Shown here: positions 27,038 through 35,103 of the stretch, piece by piece | Layout of the letters: every line of letters begins with the position of its first letter | How positions within the stretch are numbered: the stretch's first letter is position 1 | From: an uncultured Alphaproteobacteria bacterium | GTDB taxonomy: Bacteria > Pseudomonadota > Alphaproteobacteria > Rhodobacterales > Rhodobacteraceae | Assembly: GCA_902576905.1 (NCBI GenBank) | Contig: CACGWW010000001.1 | Location: forward strand, 309,001 to 373,000 | Length of the DNA stretch: 64,000 nucleotides | Reading direction: 5' to 3' | The notes under the pieces: generated by a model | Told to the model about the DNA's origin: nothing | Databases searched by the model: none | The model's input: only the letters and a program-made list of their open reading frames with translations | Translations under genes and position numbers: made by a program

Positions 27038-27424
27038 ATGAATATTAGTCAGGCGGCAAAATTATCGGGACTATCTGTTAAAACAGTCAGGTATTACGCG
27101 GATATAAAGATGGTTGAACCCGCTAGAAACATTCAATCAGGTTATAGAAGCTACTCCAATGATGATGTGGCAAAATTAAACTTCATTGGGAAAGCGAGAC
27201 GCTTTAATTTCAGCATTGAAGAATGTAGAGAGCTTCTTTCTTTATATCAGGATAAAAATAGATCTAGCAAAGAGGTAAAAAAACTGACCCTAGCCAAAAT
27301 TGCTTCTATCGATGAAAAGCTTAAGGAGTTCCATTCTCTAAGAGACGAATTAAGTCACTTAGTTAATTGTTGTAATGGAGATGATAGACCATCGTGTCCC
27401 ATTCTGGACGAGCTTTCAAAATAA
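27038..27424 (+). CDS. cueR: CueR-like copper-responsive MerR-family regulator
   Basis: From ATG 27038 this is 128 residues: an N-terminal MerR winged helix (MNISQAAKLSGLSVKTVRYYADIKMVEP), a dimerisation helix, and a C-terminal metal loop CCNGDDRPSCPIL. In that loop, two cysteines seven residues apart match Cys112 and Cys120 of E. coli CueR, the Cu(I) ligands. The 20 codons upstream of this ATG in frame lie across the promoter and are not coding. It is divergent from the copper unit and adjacent to a 19-bp-spacer promoter, so it is the likely activator. Confidence 0.9.
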   Translation: MNISQAAKLSGLSVKTVRYYADIKMVEPARNIQSGYRSYSNDDVAKLNFIGKARRFNFSIEECRELLSLYQDKNRSSKEVKKLTLAKIASIDEKLKEFHSLRDELSHLVNCCNGDDRPSCPILDELSK

Positions 27425-27453
27425 ATTCTTCGATTAAAATTGGAATATATTAA

Positions 27454-27474
27454 TCTTTGGAATTATTGCAAAGA
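27454..27474. terminator. Weak hairpin between the cueR and small-protein gene ends
   Basis: TCTTTG (27454-27459) and CAAAGA (27469-27474) form a 6-bp stem with a 9-base loop, between the ends of the two convergent genes. Only scattered A and T follow on either strand rather than a clear T run, so it is a weak candidate for a bidirectional terminator. Confidence 0.3.
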
Positions 27475-27475
27475 C

Positions 27476-27709
27476 CTAGCAACAGCTACAAGACCCAGTT
27501 TGCTTTTTTGCTACCGCTTTCGTCTTTATTGCTTTTTTTACTTTAGTTTTATGAGCCTGATCCGCTTCTAACGCCTTTGCTTCTTTTGAAATTTTGTCTT
27601 CCAAATACTTATACAGTGACACAAACCCTAGTTTTGCCGCTTTCTTTTCTTCATACGGTTTTCGCCCACGAAGGTTTTCAATCCGCTCCAATATAAGTTC
27701 TTTTTGCAT
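27476..27709 (-). CDS. Small basic protein with C-terminal Cys cluster
   Basis: This 77-residue protein (from ATG 27709; a TTG at 27724 would add five residues) has a helical, charged N-terminal half (MQKELILERIENLRGRKPYEE), a lysine/alanine-rich tail (KVKKAIKTKAVAKK) and ends GSCSCC. The three terminal cysteines so close together suggest thiol-metal binding. It lies between the copper regulator and the zinc transporter genes, which fits metal handling, but I recognise no family, and neither start has a strong ribosome-binding site. Confidence 0.55.
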   Translation of the reverse strand: MQKELILERIENLRGRKPYEEKKAAKLGFVSLYKYLEDKISKEAKALEADQAHKTKVKKAIKTKAVAKKQTGSCSCC

Positions 27710-27774
27710 ACCCGTCGGTAACAAAGATCAATACATTAATCAAGTTAAGCTTTAATGAGTAAAAATAGTCATTA

Positions 27775-27807
27775 ACCAACCCACTTAAAAGTGGGTTGGT
27801 ATTTTTT
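27775..27807 (-). terminator. Strong hairpin after znuA, probably bidirectional
   Basis: ACCAACCCACTT (27775-27786) and AAGTGGGTTGGT (27789-27800) form a perfect 12-bp stem with a two-base gap, starting 10 bases beyond the znuA stop. On the plus strand it is followed by ATTTTTT (27801-27807), while on the minus strand the T tract is interrupted (TTAATGACTATTTTT). The stem would stop znuA transcripts; the cleaner T run would stop transcription coming from the cueR side. Confidence 0.75.
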
Positions 27808-27809
27808 CT

Positions 27810-28814
27810 TTAGAAGCACTTAGCCAAGTTAGTTGCCAAGTTTCGAATGAGGTTTTCATATAGACTTGGGCCAGTTTCTAATTTAACGCCTAGTGGATCA
27901 ATCACAGCTGTATTTGCGTTGGTCCCCTCAACAACCGCTTTAACTAGGCCCTGTTTGTATTGGGGTTCCGCAAGCACACACTCGACAGCTTCATCTACCA
28001 CTCTTTTGCGTATCTCGGCAAGACGGGCGGGGCTTGGATCAGAAGCATCCCCTAATGATATAGCTCCGGAAGCACTAATACCAAAATCTTTCTCAAAATA
28101 CTGATAAGCATCATGAAAAACGACAAATTTCTTCTCTCTTATTGGATCTAGTATGGAATTCACCTCAGATACTAATGCGTCAATATTATCTCTAGCCGAT
28201 TTTGCATTTGAAAAATAAGTTGCAGCATTATCAGGGTCAACCTCCGACAATTTTGCTGCAATAGAATTCAACCATACCTTTGCAATTTTTGGTGATAACC
28301 AGGCATGAGGATCGTGCTCTCCGTGAGCATGGCCCTCGTGATCATCATGGTCATCATGATCATCGTGGTCGTCGTGGTCGTCATGCTTCTTCTTACCATG
28401 GTCGTGGTCATCATGATCATCGTGGTCGTCATGGTCTCCGTGATCGTGTGCTTCAAATAACGCTCCCTCGCGAAAACTGAGAAGTTCGATGCCATCAACG
28501 CCTAGAAGAGAGGTTATAGAGGCGTTTTTAGCTAAACTATCCAGACCATTTTCCAGCCACGGTGTAAGATCCTCTCCTATCCAAAAAACAACATCAGCAT
28601 CTTCCAATGACTTTGCATTGGAAGGTTTAAGTTGATATTCGTGAGGCGACGCTCCTGCTGGCATAATCAAGTCTGGTTTACCCACACCTTCCATTATGCT
28701 GGAGACTAGTGAATGAACGGGCGCAATATCTACTGTAACCTTCGGCACATCTGCAACTAGCATACTGGTGCTTAATAGAAATGCGGACGTTGTTGAAAGA
28801 AATTTATTAGACAT
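27810..28814 (-). CDS. znuA: Zinc ABC transporter substrate-binding protein ZnuA
   Basis: This protein of 334 residues (ATG 28814, with GGAG 8 bases upstream; a second ATG at 28826 lacks this) is a cluster A-I zinc-binding protein. After the signal peptide come the expected zinc ligands in APVHSLVSS, HDPHAWLSP and FHDAYQYF, and an acidic one in DASDPSPA. Between the first and second ligand is a very long His/Asp-rich loop (about residues 121-168) that can gather zinc. It is divergent from zur-znuC-znuB with a Zur operator between. Confidence 0.95.
   Translation of the reverse strand: MSNKFLSTTSAFLLSTSMLVADVPKVTVDIAPVHSLVSSIMEGVGKPDLIMPAGASPHEYQLKPSNAKSLEDADVVFWIGEDLTPWLENGLDSLAKNASITSLLGVDGIELLSFREGALFEAHDHGDHDDHDDHDDHDHGKKKHDDHDDHDDHDDHDDHEGHAHGEHDPHAWLSPKIAKVWLNSIAAKLSEVDPDNAATYFSNAKSARDNIDALVSEVNSILDPIREKKFVVFHDAYQYFEKDFGISASGAISLGDASDPSPARLAEIRKRVVDEAVECVLAEPQYKQGLVKAVVEGTNANTAVIDPLGVKLETGPSLYENLIRNLATNLAKCF
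28321..28451 (-). repeat. znuA: His-Asp codon repeat inside znuA
   Basis: This stretch is built from near-repeats of CAY-GAY-GAY and encodes runs of His-Asp-Asp, interrupted once by a short lysine block (GKKKHDD). The nucleotide repeats are imperfect, so codon choice has drifted while the amino-acid pattern persisted. This is the disordered zinc-collecting loop of ZnuA. The repeat also produces spurious open frames on both strands. Confidence 0.85.
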
Positions 28815-28848
28815 TTGGCTCTCCATGAGGTATCTATGTTAGTGTGTT

Positions 28849-28880
28849 ATGTTATAACATGTAATGATATAACTTAACAT
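28849..28880. promoter_or_regulatory. Zur operator between znuA and zur
   Basis: ATGTTATAACAT (28849-28860) is a perfect 12-bp palindrome matching the core of the alphaproteobacterial Zur site, and it is followed immediately by an imperfect second copy, GTAATGATATAACTTAACAT (28861-28880). Two adjacent dyads suggest cooperative binding of two Zur dimers. The site lies 35 bases before znuA and 42 bases before zur, so both transcripts can be repressed when zinc is sufficient. Confidence 0.8.
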
Positions 28881-28921
28881 CTGAGCAAAGTAAAGTTTAA
28901 TTCTACAGAGCGCGTATTCGG

Positions 28922-29425
28922 ATGAAAAAAAAGAAAAAAAACGAAAATTCTTCAAAGATATTTTTAGGTCATGACCATGGAGTTTGCTTTGGCGATGCGA
29001 TAACACAGATCGAGGATTATTTCATCAAGAAAAAATTACAATTAACTCCTTTACGTCGAAAAGTTTTTGAAATTTTAATCGAGGACCATAAGCCACTAGG
29101 CGCTTACGAGATTCTTGAAAAGTTGGGGAAGACAGGGTTTTCATCATCTCCACCCATAGCCTATCGGGTTCTTGACTTTTTAATTGTACATGGATTTGTT
29201 CATAAAGTACAGGGTTTAAATGGCTTTATCGCCTGTTCGAACCCAAACCACTCGCATTTTCCTACTTTTGTTATCTGTCGAAAATGTGAGAAAGTAGCGG
29301 AGGTCAGTGAAGAGAAAAGTGGGCTTAAGCTTCCGAGCCCCGAAATATCAAATTTCAAAATTGAAAAAACCACTATTGAATTGACTGGAATTTGTAGCAC
29401 TTGCGAAAATGCAGAGATTAGATAA
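28922..29425 (+). CDS. zur: Zinc uptake regulator Zur (Fur family)
   Basis: This 167-residue Fur-family repressor has an N-terminal winged helix (LTPLRRKVFEILIEDHKPLGAYEILEKL, about 41-68) and the C-terminal dimer domain with two CXXC zinc sites (CRKC at about 119-122 and CSTC near residue 160). The extra N-terminal GHDHGVCFGDA segment adds further potential ligands, as seen in other Zur proteins. It is encoded with znuC and znuB (1-bp overlap with znuC) and is divergent from znuA across the Zur operator, so it controls its own operon. Confidence 0.92.
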   Translation: MKKKKKNENSSKIFLGHDHGVCFGDAITQIEDYFIKKKLQLTPLRRKVFEILIEDHKPLGAYEILEKLGKTGFSSSPPIAYRVLDFLIVHGFVHKVQGLNGFIACSNPNHSHFPTFVICRKCEKVAEVSEEKSGLKLPSPEISNFKIEKTTIELTGICSTCENAEIR

Positions 29426-30153
29426 TGCTCATTGAGGTTCAGAGTCTAAATGTACATTATGGAAATAAAAAAGTATTAGAGAACATAAATCTTTCTGTTA
29501 GCAGTGGTGAAATTGTTACCATAGTTGGTCCAAATGGATCAGGAAAAACGACTCTTTTCAAGGCTATAATTGGCTCAGCGCCTATCACCTCTGGTAAAAT
29601 AATTATGAGCCCGAGTGTAAAAGTAGGCTATGTTCCACAAGTTTTAAATGTTGACCGATCACTCCCTTTGACAGCCGAGCGATTTCTAAGTCTTGTGAAT
29701 AATCGTAATGACCAAGGACTCTTGAGAGCCAAACAGTTTTTGGGCTCAGAAGATTATTTATCCACTCAGATAAGCAGCTTGTCGGGTGGTCAATTGCAAC
29801 GCGTGCTTTTAGCACGTGCTTTATTGAATGACCCAGACGTTTTATTGCTCGACGAGGCTACACGCGGATTAGATCAACCGGGATCAGCGGAATTTTATAA
29901 AAAAATAGAGGAAGTTCGAGAGTCCTCTGGCTGCGCAGTACTGATGATAAGCCATGATTTGCATGTAGTTATGAGCGCATCAAATAGAGTAATTTGTCTT
30001 AATGGCCATATATGCTGCCAGGGTGAACCACAATCGGTCGCTTCATCACCAGAATATAGAGATCTTTTTGGTTCAAATATAGATGGTACTTTTGCTCTTT
30101 ACCAACATAACCACAAAGAAAACAAAAGCAGGATAAGTCACAGTAATGCTTGA
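29425..30153 (+). CDS. znuC: Zinc ABC transporter ATPase ZnuC
   Basis: This 242-residue ATPase has Walker A GPNGSGKTT (about 35-43), Q-loop VGYVPQ, signature LSGGQLQRV (about 119-127), Walker B LLLDEATRGLD and the switch His in ISHDLHVV. It energises zinc import with ZnuB and ZnuA. The start codon shares one base with the zur stop (TAATG), and the 3' end overlaps znuB by 8 bp, giving tight translational coupling. Confidence 0.94.
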   Translation: MLIEVQSLNVHYGNKKVLENINLSVSSGEIVTIVGPNGSGKTTLFKAIIGSAPITSGKIIMSPSVKVGYVPQVLNVDRSLPLTAERFLSLVNNRNDQGLLRAKQFLGSEDYLSTQISSLSGGQLQRVLLARALLNDPDVLLLDEATRGLDQPGSAEFYKKIEEVRESSGCAVLMISHDLHVVMSASNRVICLNGHICCQGEPQSVASSPEYRDLFGSNIDGTFALYQHNHKENKSRISHSNA

Positions 30154-30961
30154 TGACTTCATGGTTAGAGCCACTCTTGCTGGCGTTGGTGTTTCTCTGG
30201 CTGCCGCTCCTTTAGGTTGTTTTGTGGTATGGCGAAGAATGGCATACTTTGGTGAGGCAACAGCCCATGCCGCTCTCTTAGGTATATCATTGTCTTTAAT
30301 GTTTGAATTTTCAGTATTTGCAGGAGCGTTGTTTGTATCCGTAATTATGGCTACAGCAGTTACAATTGGTCAAGGCCGGTCACTGTTTTTAGATACTCTT
30401 CTTGGGGTTGCGGGTCATTCATGTATGGCATTAGGTTTAATAATAGTTTCTTTCATCTCTGGGGTACGTATAGAGCTCATGGCCTATCTGATTGGGGATA
30501 TTCTGGCTGTATCAAAAACAGACGTTTTATTGATTTGGTTCGGATTAGGACTCGTATTGCTTTTATTGATTTGGCGATGGTCAGCGCTTTTATTGTGCAC
30601 TCTAAATGAAGATTTAGCAGCTGCAAGCGGCCTATATCCCAAAAGAGAAAACTTTGTTCTGACAATCGCCCTAGCAGTGGTTGTAGCCGTAGGCATAAAG
30701 GTTGTCGGCGTACTTCTTATTATCTCTCTGTTAATCATACCAGCCGCTTCTTCACGTTCACTTGGATCGACACCAGAGAAAATGGCTATATTTGCCTCCT
30801 TAATAGGAGCGTTATCGGCAATATTAGGCTTCAACGCTTCTTATGTTTTTGATACGCCAACGGGTCCATCAATTGTCTGTGTAGCATCGTTAATATTTCT
30901 ATTTACTCTCACCTTTTCTCTGCTTACAGAGCACTTTCATCCCAGGATAAAAATAAAATAA
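30146..30961 (+). CDS. znuB: Zinc ABC transporter permease ZnuB
   Basis: This 271-residue protein has about eight membrane helices of the ABC-3 permease family, with typical segments MAYFGEATAHAALLG near the start and KVVGVLLIISLLIIPAASSR in the second half. It forms the channel of the zinc importer with ZnuC. The operon is zur-znuC-znuB, then 14 bases to the COG0523 GTPase gene, all probably under the single Zur operator. Confidence 0.94.
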   Translation: MLDDFMVRATLAGVGVSLAAAPLGCFVVWRRMAYFGEATAHAALLGISLSLMFEFSVFAGALFVSVIMATAVTIGQGRSLFLDTLLGVAGHSCMALGLIIVSFISGVRIELMAYLIGDILAVSKTDVLLIWFGLGLVLLLLIWRWSALLLCTLNEDLAAASGLYPKRENFVLTIALAVVVAVGIKVVGVLLIISLLIIPAASSRSLGSTPEKMAIFASLIGALSAILGFNASYVFDTPTGPSIVCVASLIFLFTLTFSLLTEHFHPRIKIK

Positions 30962-30975
30962 TTGAGATATGAGAA

Positions 30976-32046
30976 ATGGATAAGTTTGCACCTAAACCAG
31001 TAACAGTAATAACAGGTTTTCTCGGAAGCGGCAAAACAACTTTGCTCTCTGCATTACTTAAAAAAGAAGAAATGAAGAATGTTGCTGTAATAATAAATGA
31101 ATTTGGTGAAGTTGGACTAGACCATGCTTTGGTAGAACACAGCGATGAAAATATTGTGGAGCTACAAAATGGATGTATTTGCTGTACTATTCAAGGTGAT
31201 CTGCAGAAAACAATGCTCGATTTGATCGATAAGATGTCGAGTGGAGACATCTCTTATTTTGATAAAGTCATAATAGAAACGACGGGACTTGCCGATCCTG
31301 TTCCCATTATTCACACTTTGATTAGCTCGATGGATTTGCAACGAATTTATACTCTTGATGGCGTTATCACAGTAGTTGATGCAACAAATGGAGAAAAAAC
31401 ATTAGATTTACAGCCAGAGGCAGTCAAACAAGCTGCGCTAGCCGAACGCATTATAATAAGTAAAATTGATCTGATAGAAAAAGATAAAGAAATATCTTTG
31501 GAAAATCGATTAAGAGCAATAAATCCTTCGACAAAAATTATCAAAAGTAGCTTTGGCAAAGTTTCAATTTCGGACTTAATTAATTTGGACGCATACGATC
31601 CTTTTAGCAAGTCTAGAGATGTAAAGGAATGGCTTGCTGCAGAGAGTATGGACTCTCATCACGACCATGATCATGACCACCATGTTAATGTAAATCGGCA
31701 CGATGAAAATATTGAAGCGTTTTCTATGACTAGCGATAAGCCTGTCAACATGATGGCATTTGGTTTGTTTAAGGACTTGTTAATGGCACAAATGGGGCCA
31801 GATTTACTTAGATTAAAGGGAATAATTAATATTGAGGGTAGAGATCGCCCAGCAGTTATTCACGGTGTCCAGCATATTTTTCATCCTGTTCACTGGTTGG
31901 AAAAATGGCCCGACGGAGAGAGGCAAACAAAGCTCGTTTTTATCACAAGAAATGTAAAGAAAGAACAAATAGAGGGTTTTTTTAATGCGTTAATGGGGCT
32001 TGTAGGAGATAAAGGTATGCCTGAGGAAATTGCTGATTTGCCCTAA
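30976..32046 (+). CDS. COG0523 (CobW/ZNG1-type) metallochaperone GTPase
   Basis: This 356-residue G3E GTPase has Walker A GFLGSGKTT (about 14-22), the metal motif NGCICC (CXCC, about 66-71), the guanine motif SKID and a C-terminal CobW_C domain. A histidine-rich loop HHDHDHDHHVNVNRH lies at about residues 229-243. Zur-regulated COG0523 proteins insert zinc into client enzymes under zinc limitation; CobW proper works with cobalt. The place in the zur-znuCB operon favours zinc. A short hairpin CTAATTT/AAATTAG just behind the stop may end the operon. Confidence 0.9.
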   Translation: MDKFAPKPVTVITGFLGSGKTTLLSALLKKEEMKNVAVIINEFGEVGLDHALVEHSDENIVELQNGCICCTIQGDLQKTMLDLIDKMSSGDISYFDKVIIETTGLADPVPIIHTLISSMDLQRIYTLDGVITVVDATNGEKTLDLQPEAVKQAALAERIIISKIDLIEKDKEISLENRLRAINPSTKIIKSSFGKVSISDLINLDAYDPFSKSRDVKEWLAAESMDSHHDHDHDHHVNVNRHDENIEAFSMTSDKPVNMMAFGLFKDLLMAQMGPDLLRLKGIINIEGRDRPAVIHGVQHIFHPVHWLEKWPDGERQTKLVFITRNVKKEQIEGFFNALMGLVGDKGMPEEIADLP

Positions 32047-32061
32047 TTTTTATAAATTAGC

Positions 32062-32718
32062 TCAGGGTTTTTGAGTTATGAAAGCCAAGTTATTCGCAGG
32101 CATATTATTAGTACTTAAATGAACCAATCCTGCTTCACGAAATAAATCCAACATATCTATGTCATTTTTGTATCCCAAGTCGGGGTCAGTATTAATTAAA
32201 CTATGGTGAAACTCCATATCATTTTTACTAATTAGCTTTCCCTTACGCATAAAAGGTCCGTAAATAATTGAAAGTCCTTTAGGGGTTAGCGCCTTAGACA
32301 CTTCCTTGACCAATATTTTTGTCTCCTCGAAGCTAATCAAATGTAATAAGTTTACTAGGAGAATGAGATCTTGGCCGTAATGATCAGCAGCCCAACCTTC
32401 CTCCGTTGCATCTAGCAGGCATGGAGGCTTCAGGTTTGTTAAATGATGGTCGTCACGCCAGCATCGAATACTTTTAATACGAGTTTCGTCTACGTCAGAG
32501 GGTTGCCAATTTAGAAGTGGCAAAGCAGCGGCAAGTTTTACAACATGCTGGCCAGTACCACTTGCTATCTCCAGTGCGTTTCCTGATTTGATCGCAGTAT
32601 TTCTTACTAACTCTACAATATGTTCAGCGTTTCTAACGGCAGACGGTGCATTAAGGCGACCGTCTCCTTCAATATTTGTGACACAGGCAGACGTCGGAAG
32701 ATTTTTTCGATGGTTCAT
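32062..32718 (-). CDS. DUF938 SAM-dependent methyltransferase-like protein
   Basis: This 218-residue protein matches the DUF938 family of class I methyltransferases: it opens SACVTNIEGDGRLNAPSAVRN, has SAM motif I as ALEIASGTGQHVV (about 48-60), and continues with QPSDVDETRI and ILLVNLLHLISFEET, all typical. The substrate is unknown. It is convergent with the zinc operon, 15 bases from its end. Confidence 0.85.
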   Translation of the reverse strand: MNHRKNLPTSACVTNIEGDGRLNAPSAVRNAEHIVELVRNTAIKSGNALEIASGTGQHVVKLAAALPLLNWQPSDVDETRIKSIRCWRDDHHLTNLKPPCLLDATEEGWAADHYGQDLILLVNLLHLISFEETKILVKEVSKALTPKGLSIIYGPFMRKGKLISKNDMEFHHSLINTDPDLGYKNDIDMLDLFREAGLVHLSTNNMPANNLAFITQKP

Positions 32719-32815
32719 TGTGGGATAATGTTACAAAACTAAAAAATCAACAACTAAAAAAACCAGATACTTAAGAGATCCAATCCGAGCAAGTAGACAG
32801 TAAAGAAAAGTATTT

Positions 32816-32847
32816 AAAAAAATAACGACCTCGTTGTAATTAAGGTC
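32816..32847 (-). terminator. Terminator of the tRNA-Lys gene
   Basis: On the minus strand, 11 bases past the encoded CCA, GACCT (32847-32843) and AGGTC (32831-32827) form a 5-bp stem with an 11-base loop, followed within a few bases by seven T residues (32822-32816). The stem is short, so this is a moderate-strength rho-independent site. Confidence 0.55.
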
Positions 32848-32857
32848 TTGTTTATAA

Positions 32858-32933
32858 TGGTGAGCCCGACAGGGTTCGAACCTGTGACCCACTGATTAAA
32901 AGTCAGTTGCTCTACCAACTGAGCTACGGGCCC
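32858..32933 (-). tRNA. tRNA-Lys (anticodon UUU)
   Basis: The minus strand folds as a 76-nt tRNA: acceptor stem GGGCCCG paired with CGGGCTC (one G-T), D arm GCTCAGTTGGTAGAGC, anticodon stem CTGAC/GTCAG-type with loop CTTTTAA (anticodon TTT, lysine), T arm with GGTTCGAACC, and an encoded 3' CCA. It is a single gene in a short intergenic space, with a promoter just upstream and a hairpin just downstream. Confidence 0.97.
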
Positions 32934-32941
32934 ACACTTGA

Positions 32942-32970
32942 GTTTTATTATTTACTTACTATTTGGTCAA
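32942..32970 (-). promoter_or_regulatory. Promoter of tRNA-Lys
   Basis: On the minus strand, TTGACC (32970-32965), a 17-base spacer and TAAAAC (32947-32942) form a sigma-70 promoter whose start site would fall close to the first base of the tRNA at 32933. Position and the near-consensus -35 support the call; the -10 is weak. Confidence 0.5.
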
Positions 32971-33042
32971 GTCTTCAATTATATTAAATGACGTTAAAAC
33001 AAAATTAGGTTACTTATAGTTTAGAACATTATGGGGAAGTGA

Positions 33043-33855
33043 TTGAAACTAAAATTCACCAAAATGCACGGTTGTGGAAATGATTTTGTAATTATTGATA
33101 ATCGCAATCAAAAATTGGAACTAAATAATGATGAAATTAAACTGCTCTGTGACCGACATTATGGTATTGGATGTGATCAGCTTGTTGTTATAGATGATAA
33201 CAATAAAAATAATGTCTCCGCTTATGCTCTTTTTTGGAATTCAGATGGCTCTGTTTCTGCTACTTGTGGAAATGCTACAAGGTGTATAGCTACCATCCTT
33301 TTTGCGGAGACCAGAACAGAAACACTTAATATTGAAACTCAAAATGGAATTATAGAGTGCCATAAAAAAAATAATGAGTTGATATCGGTTAATATTGGTC
33401 AACCAAAGATAGCTTGGGATGAAATACCGTTGTCTAAGAAAGTCTCAACTTTAAACCTTCCAATCGAAGGAGAGCCAACTGGAACAAACTTTGGCAACCC
33501 ACATTGCACGTTTTTTGTTGATGACTTGAATAAAATAGATGTTCAAAGTAAAGGTCCCACTGTTGAGAATAATGCTTTGTTTCCCGAAAAAACAAACGTT
33601 CAATTCGTAAAAATCTTAGATAGAACTCATATCAAATTAAAGGTGTGGGAGCGTGGGTCAGGTATCACATTAGCATCTGGATCTTCCTCTTGTGCAGCAG
33701 TTGATGCAGGCATCAGAAGAGACCTACTTGACAATAGAGTTAAGGTAGAACTTGATGGAGGAACCGTGGAAGTAGAGAAAAAAGTGACGGGTGTGTGGTT
33801 GACTGGACCGACCAAGCATGTATTTTCTGGCATCTACAATTTGATTCGGAACTGA
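33043..33855 (+). CDS. dapF: Diaminopimelate epimerase
   Basis: This 270-residue cytoplasmic enzyme converts LL-diaminopimelate to the meso form for lysine and peptidoglycan. Both catalytic cysteines are visible: TCGNATRC (C75) and ASGSSSCAAVDAG (near 224). The N-terminal KMHGCGNDFVIID is diagnostic. The start is TTG 33043, with GGGGAAG upstream. It is followed 6 bases later by mtaB, a pairing common in alphaproteobacteria. Confidence 0.95.
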   Translation: MKLKFTKMHGCGNDFVIIDNRNQKLELNNDEIKLLCDRHYGIGCDQLVVIDDNNKNNVSAYALFWNSDGSVSATCGNATRCIATILFAETRTETLNIETQNGIIECHKKNNELISVNIGQPKIAWDEIPLSKKVSTLNLPIEGEPTGTNFGNPHCTFFVDDLNKIDVQSKGPTVENNALFPEKTNVQFVKILDRTHIKLKVWERGSGITLASGSSSCAAVDAGIRRDLLDNRVKVELDGGTVEVEKKVTGVWLTGPTKHVFSGIYNLIRN

Positions 33856-33861
33856 GTAGCA

Positions 33862-35103
33862 ATGAAATTTAAAACTCTTGGATGCCGCCTAAATACGTTT
33901 GAGACTGAAACAATAAAATCAATAACAGAAAAGTTAGATTTTAAAAATCTTACTTTCGTTAATACCTGTTCAGTAACAAAAGAAGCCTCCAAGAATAGTA
34001 AGAAATATGTTCGCCAGCTTAAGAAATCCTCCCCGCACAATACCGTTATTGTTTCGGGATGTGATGCGCATATTGAAAAAGAAACCTACATGAAAATGCC
34101 TGAAGTCGATGTGGTTGTTGGAAATGACGTTAAACTCGATGAATCAATTTGGGGTGAAATTAAAAAAAGTGGGAGATCAGGTTTTTTGGGGGATTCGGTC
34201 AGGAAACTTAAAAAAGAGAAGACAAATATTCTTCCCAATTTCACAAAAAGGTCTAGAGCCTATTTGGAAATTCAAAATGGATGCAACCACTCTTGTACTT
34301 TTTGTATTATTCCTCAAGGCAGAGGTCTTTCAAAATCAGTTCCCATGGACACTATTTTAGAAAAAATACGTAATCTCGTTAATAAAGGATTTAAAGAAAT
34401 CGTTTTAACAGGTGTCGACATTACGTGCTGGGGTTCAGATATCGCTGGAAATGATAAGCTTGGTGATTTAGTAAATAATATCTTAAATGAAACACCTGAC
34501 TTACCTCGCCTGAGGCTTTCATCTTTAGATGTTAGTGAAATGGATGACAATCTCCTACATGTTTTTAAAACCAATAAACGGATGATGCCACATCTCCACC
34601 TTTCTCTGCAATCAGGTAACAACCTAATACTAAAACGAATGAAAAGAAGGCATTCCAGAGAGCAGGCAATTGATGTATGCAGAAACCTAAAGGCCGCCAG
34701 ACCAGAGTTGACATTCGGTGCGGACCTAATTGCAGGCTTTCCTACAGAAAGCGATACAATGTTTTTAGATACTATTAAACTTGTCGATGAGTGCGATATA
34801 AGCTGGCTTCACATCTTTCCGTACTCTGGACGTCCAAACACTCCTGCTTGTCGCATGCCACAAGTCAATAAGCATGAAATATCTAAGCGTTCAAAGGCCC
34901 TTAGAGATCTAGCTCAGCAAAAAAGAATGCAGCATTTTGCAAAACTTAAAGAAAAGACGCTATCAGTTCTGATGGAGTCTGAATTCAAAGGACGGGCTGA
35001 AGATTTCACTGAAATTACTACGAGCACCCCTCTCAAAACAGGCGAAATTTATGCACTAGAGGTAGATAGTTATAGTGCTGATACCCTTATCGCAAGAGAC
35101 TAG
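33862..35103 (+). CDS. mtaB: tRNA t6A37 methylthiotransferase MtaB
   Basis: This 413-residue radical SAM enzyme adds a methylthio group to t6A37 in ANN-decoding tRNAs. The UPF0004 N-terminal domain has its three cluster cysteines (LGCRLN, NTCSVT, SGCDAH); the radical SAM cluster is GCNHSCTFC (about 141-149); a TRAM-like C-terminal domain closes the protein. Its stop and that of the convergent aldehyde dehydrogenase gene share the palindrome CTAG at 35100-35103. Confidence 0.93.
   Translation: MKFKTLGCRLNTFETETIKSITEKLDFKNLTFVNTCSVTKEASKNSKKYVRQLKKSSPHNTVIVSGCDAHIEKETYMKMPEVDVVVGNDVKLDESIWGEIKKSGRSGFLGDSVRKLKKEKTNILPNFTKRSRAYLEIQNGCNHSCTFCIIPQGRGLSKSVPMDTILEKIRNLVNKGFKEIVLTGVDITCWGSDIAGNDKLGDLVNNILNETPDLPRLRLSSLDVSEMDDNLLHVFKTNKRMMPHLHLSLQSGNNLILKRMKRRHSREQAIDVCRNLKAARPELTFGADLIAGFPTESDTMFLDTIKLVDECDISWLHIFPYSGRPNTPACRMPQVNKHEISKRSKALRDLAQQKRMQHFAKLKEKTLSVLMESEFKGRAEDFTEITTSTPLKTGEIYALEVDSYSADTLIARD

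Noticed and set aside
28268..28498. Overlapping open frames on both strands and array-like repeats in the znuA His region
   Set aside because: They are by-products of the His-Asp codon repeat of znuA; units are imperfect, short and without spacers, so neither a CRISPR array nor extra genes.
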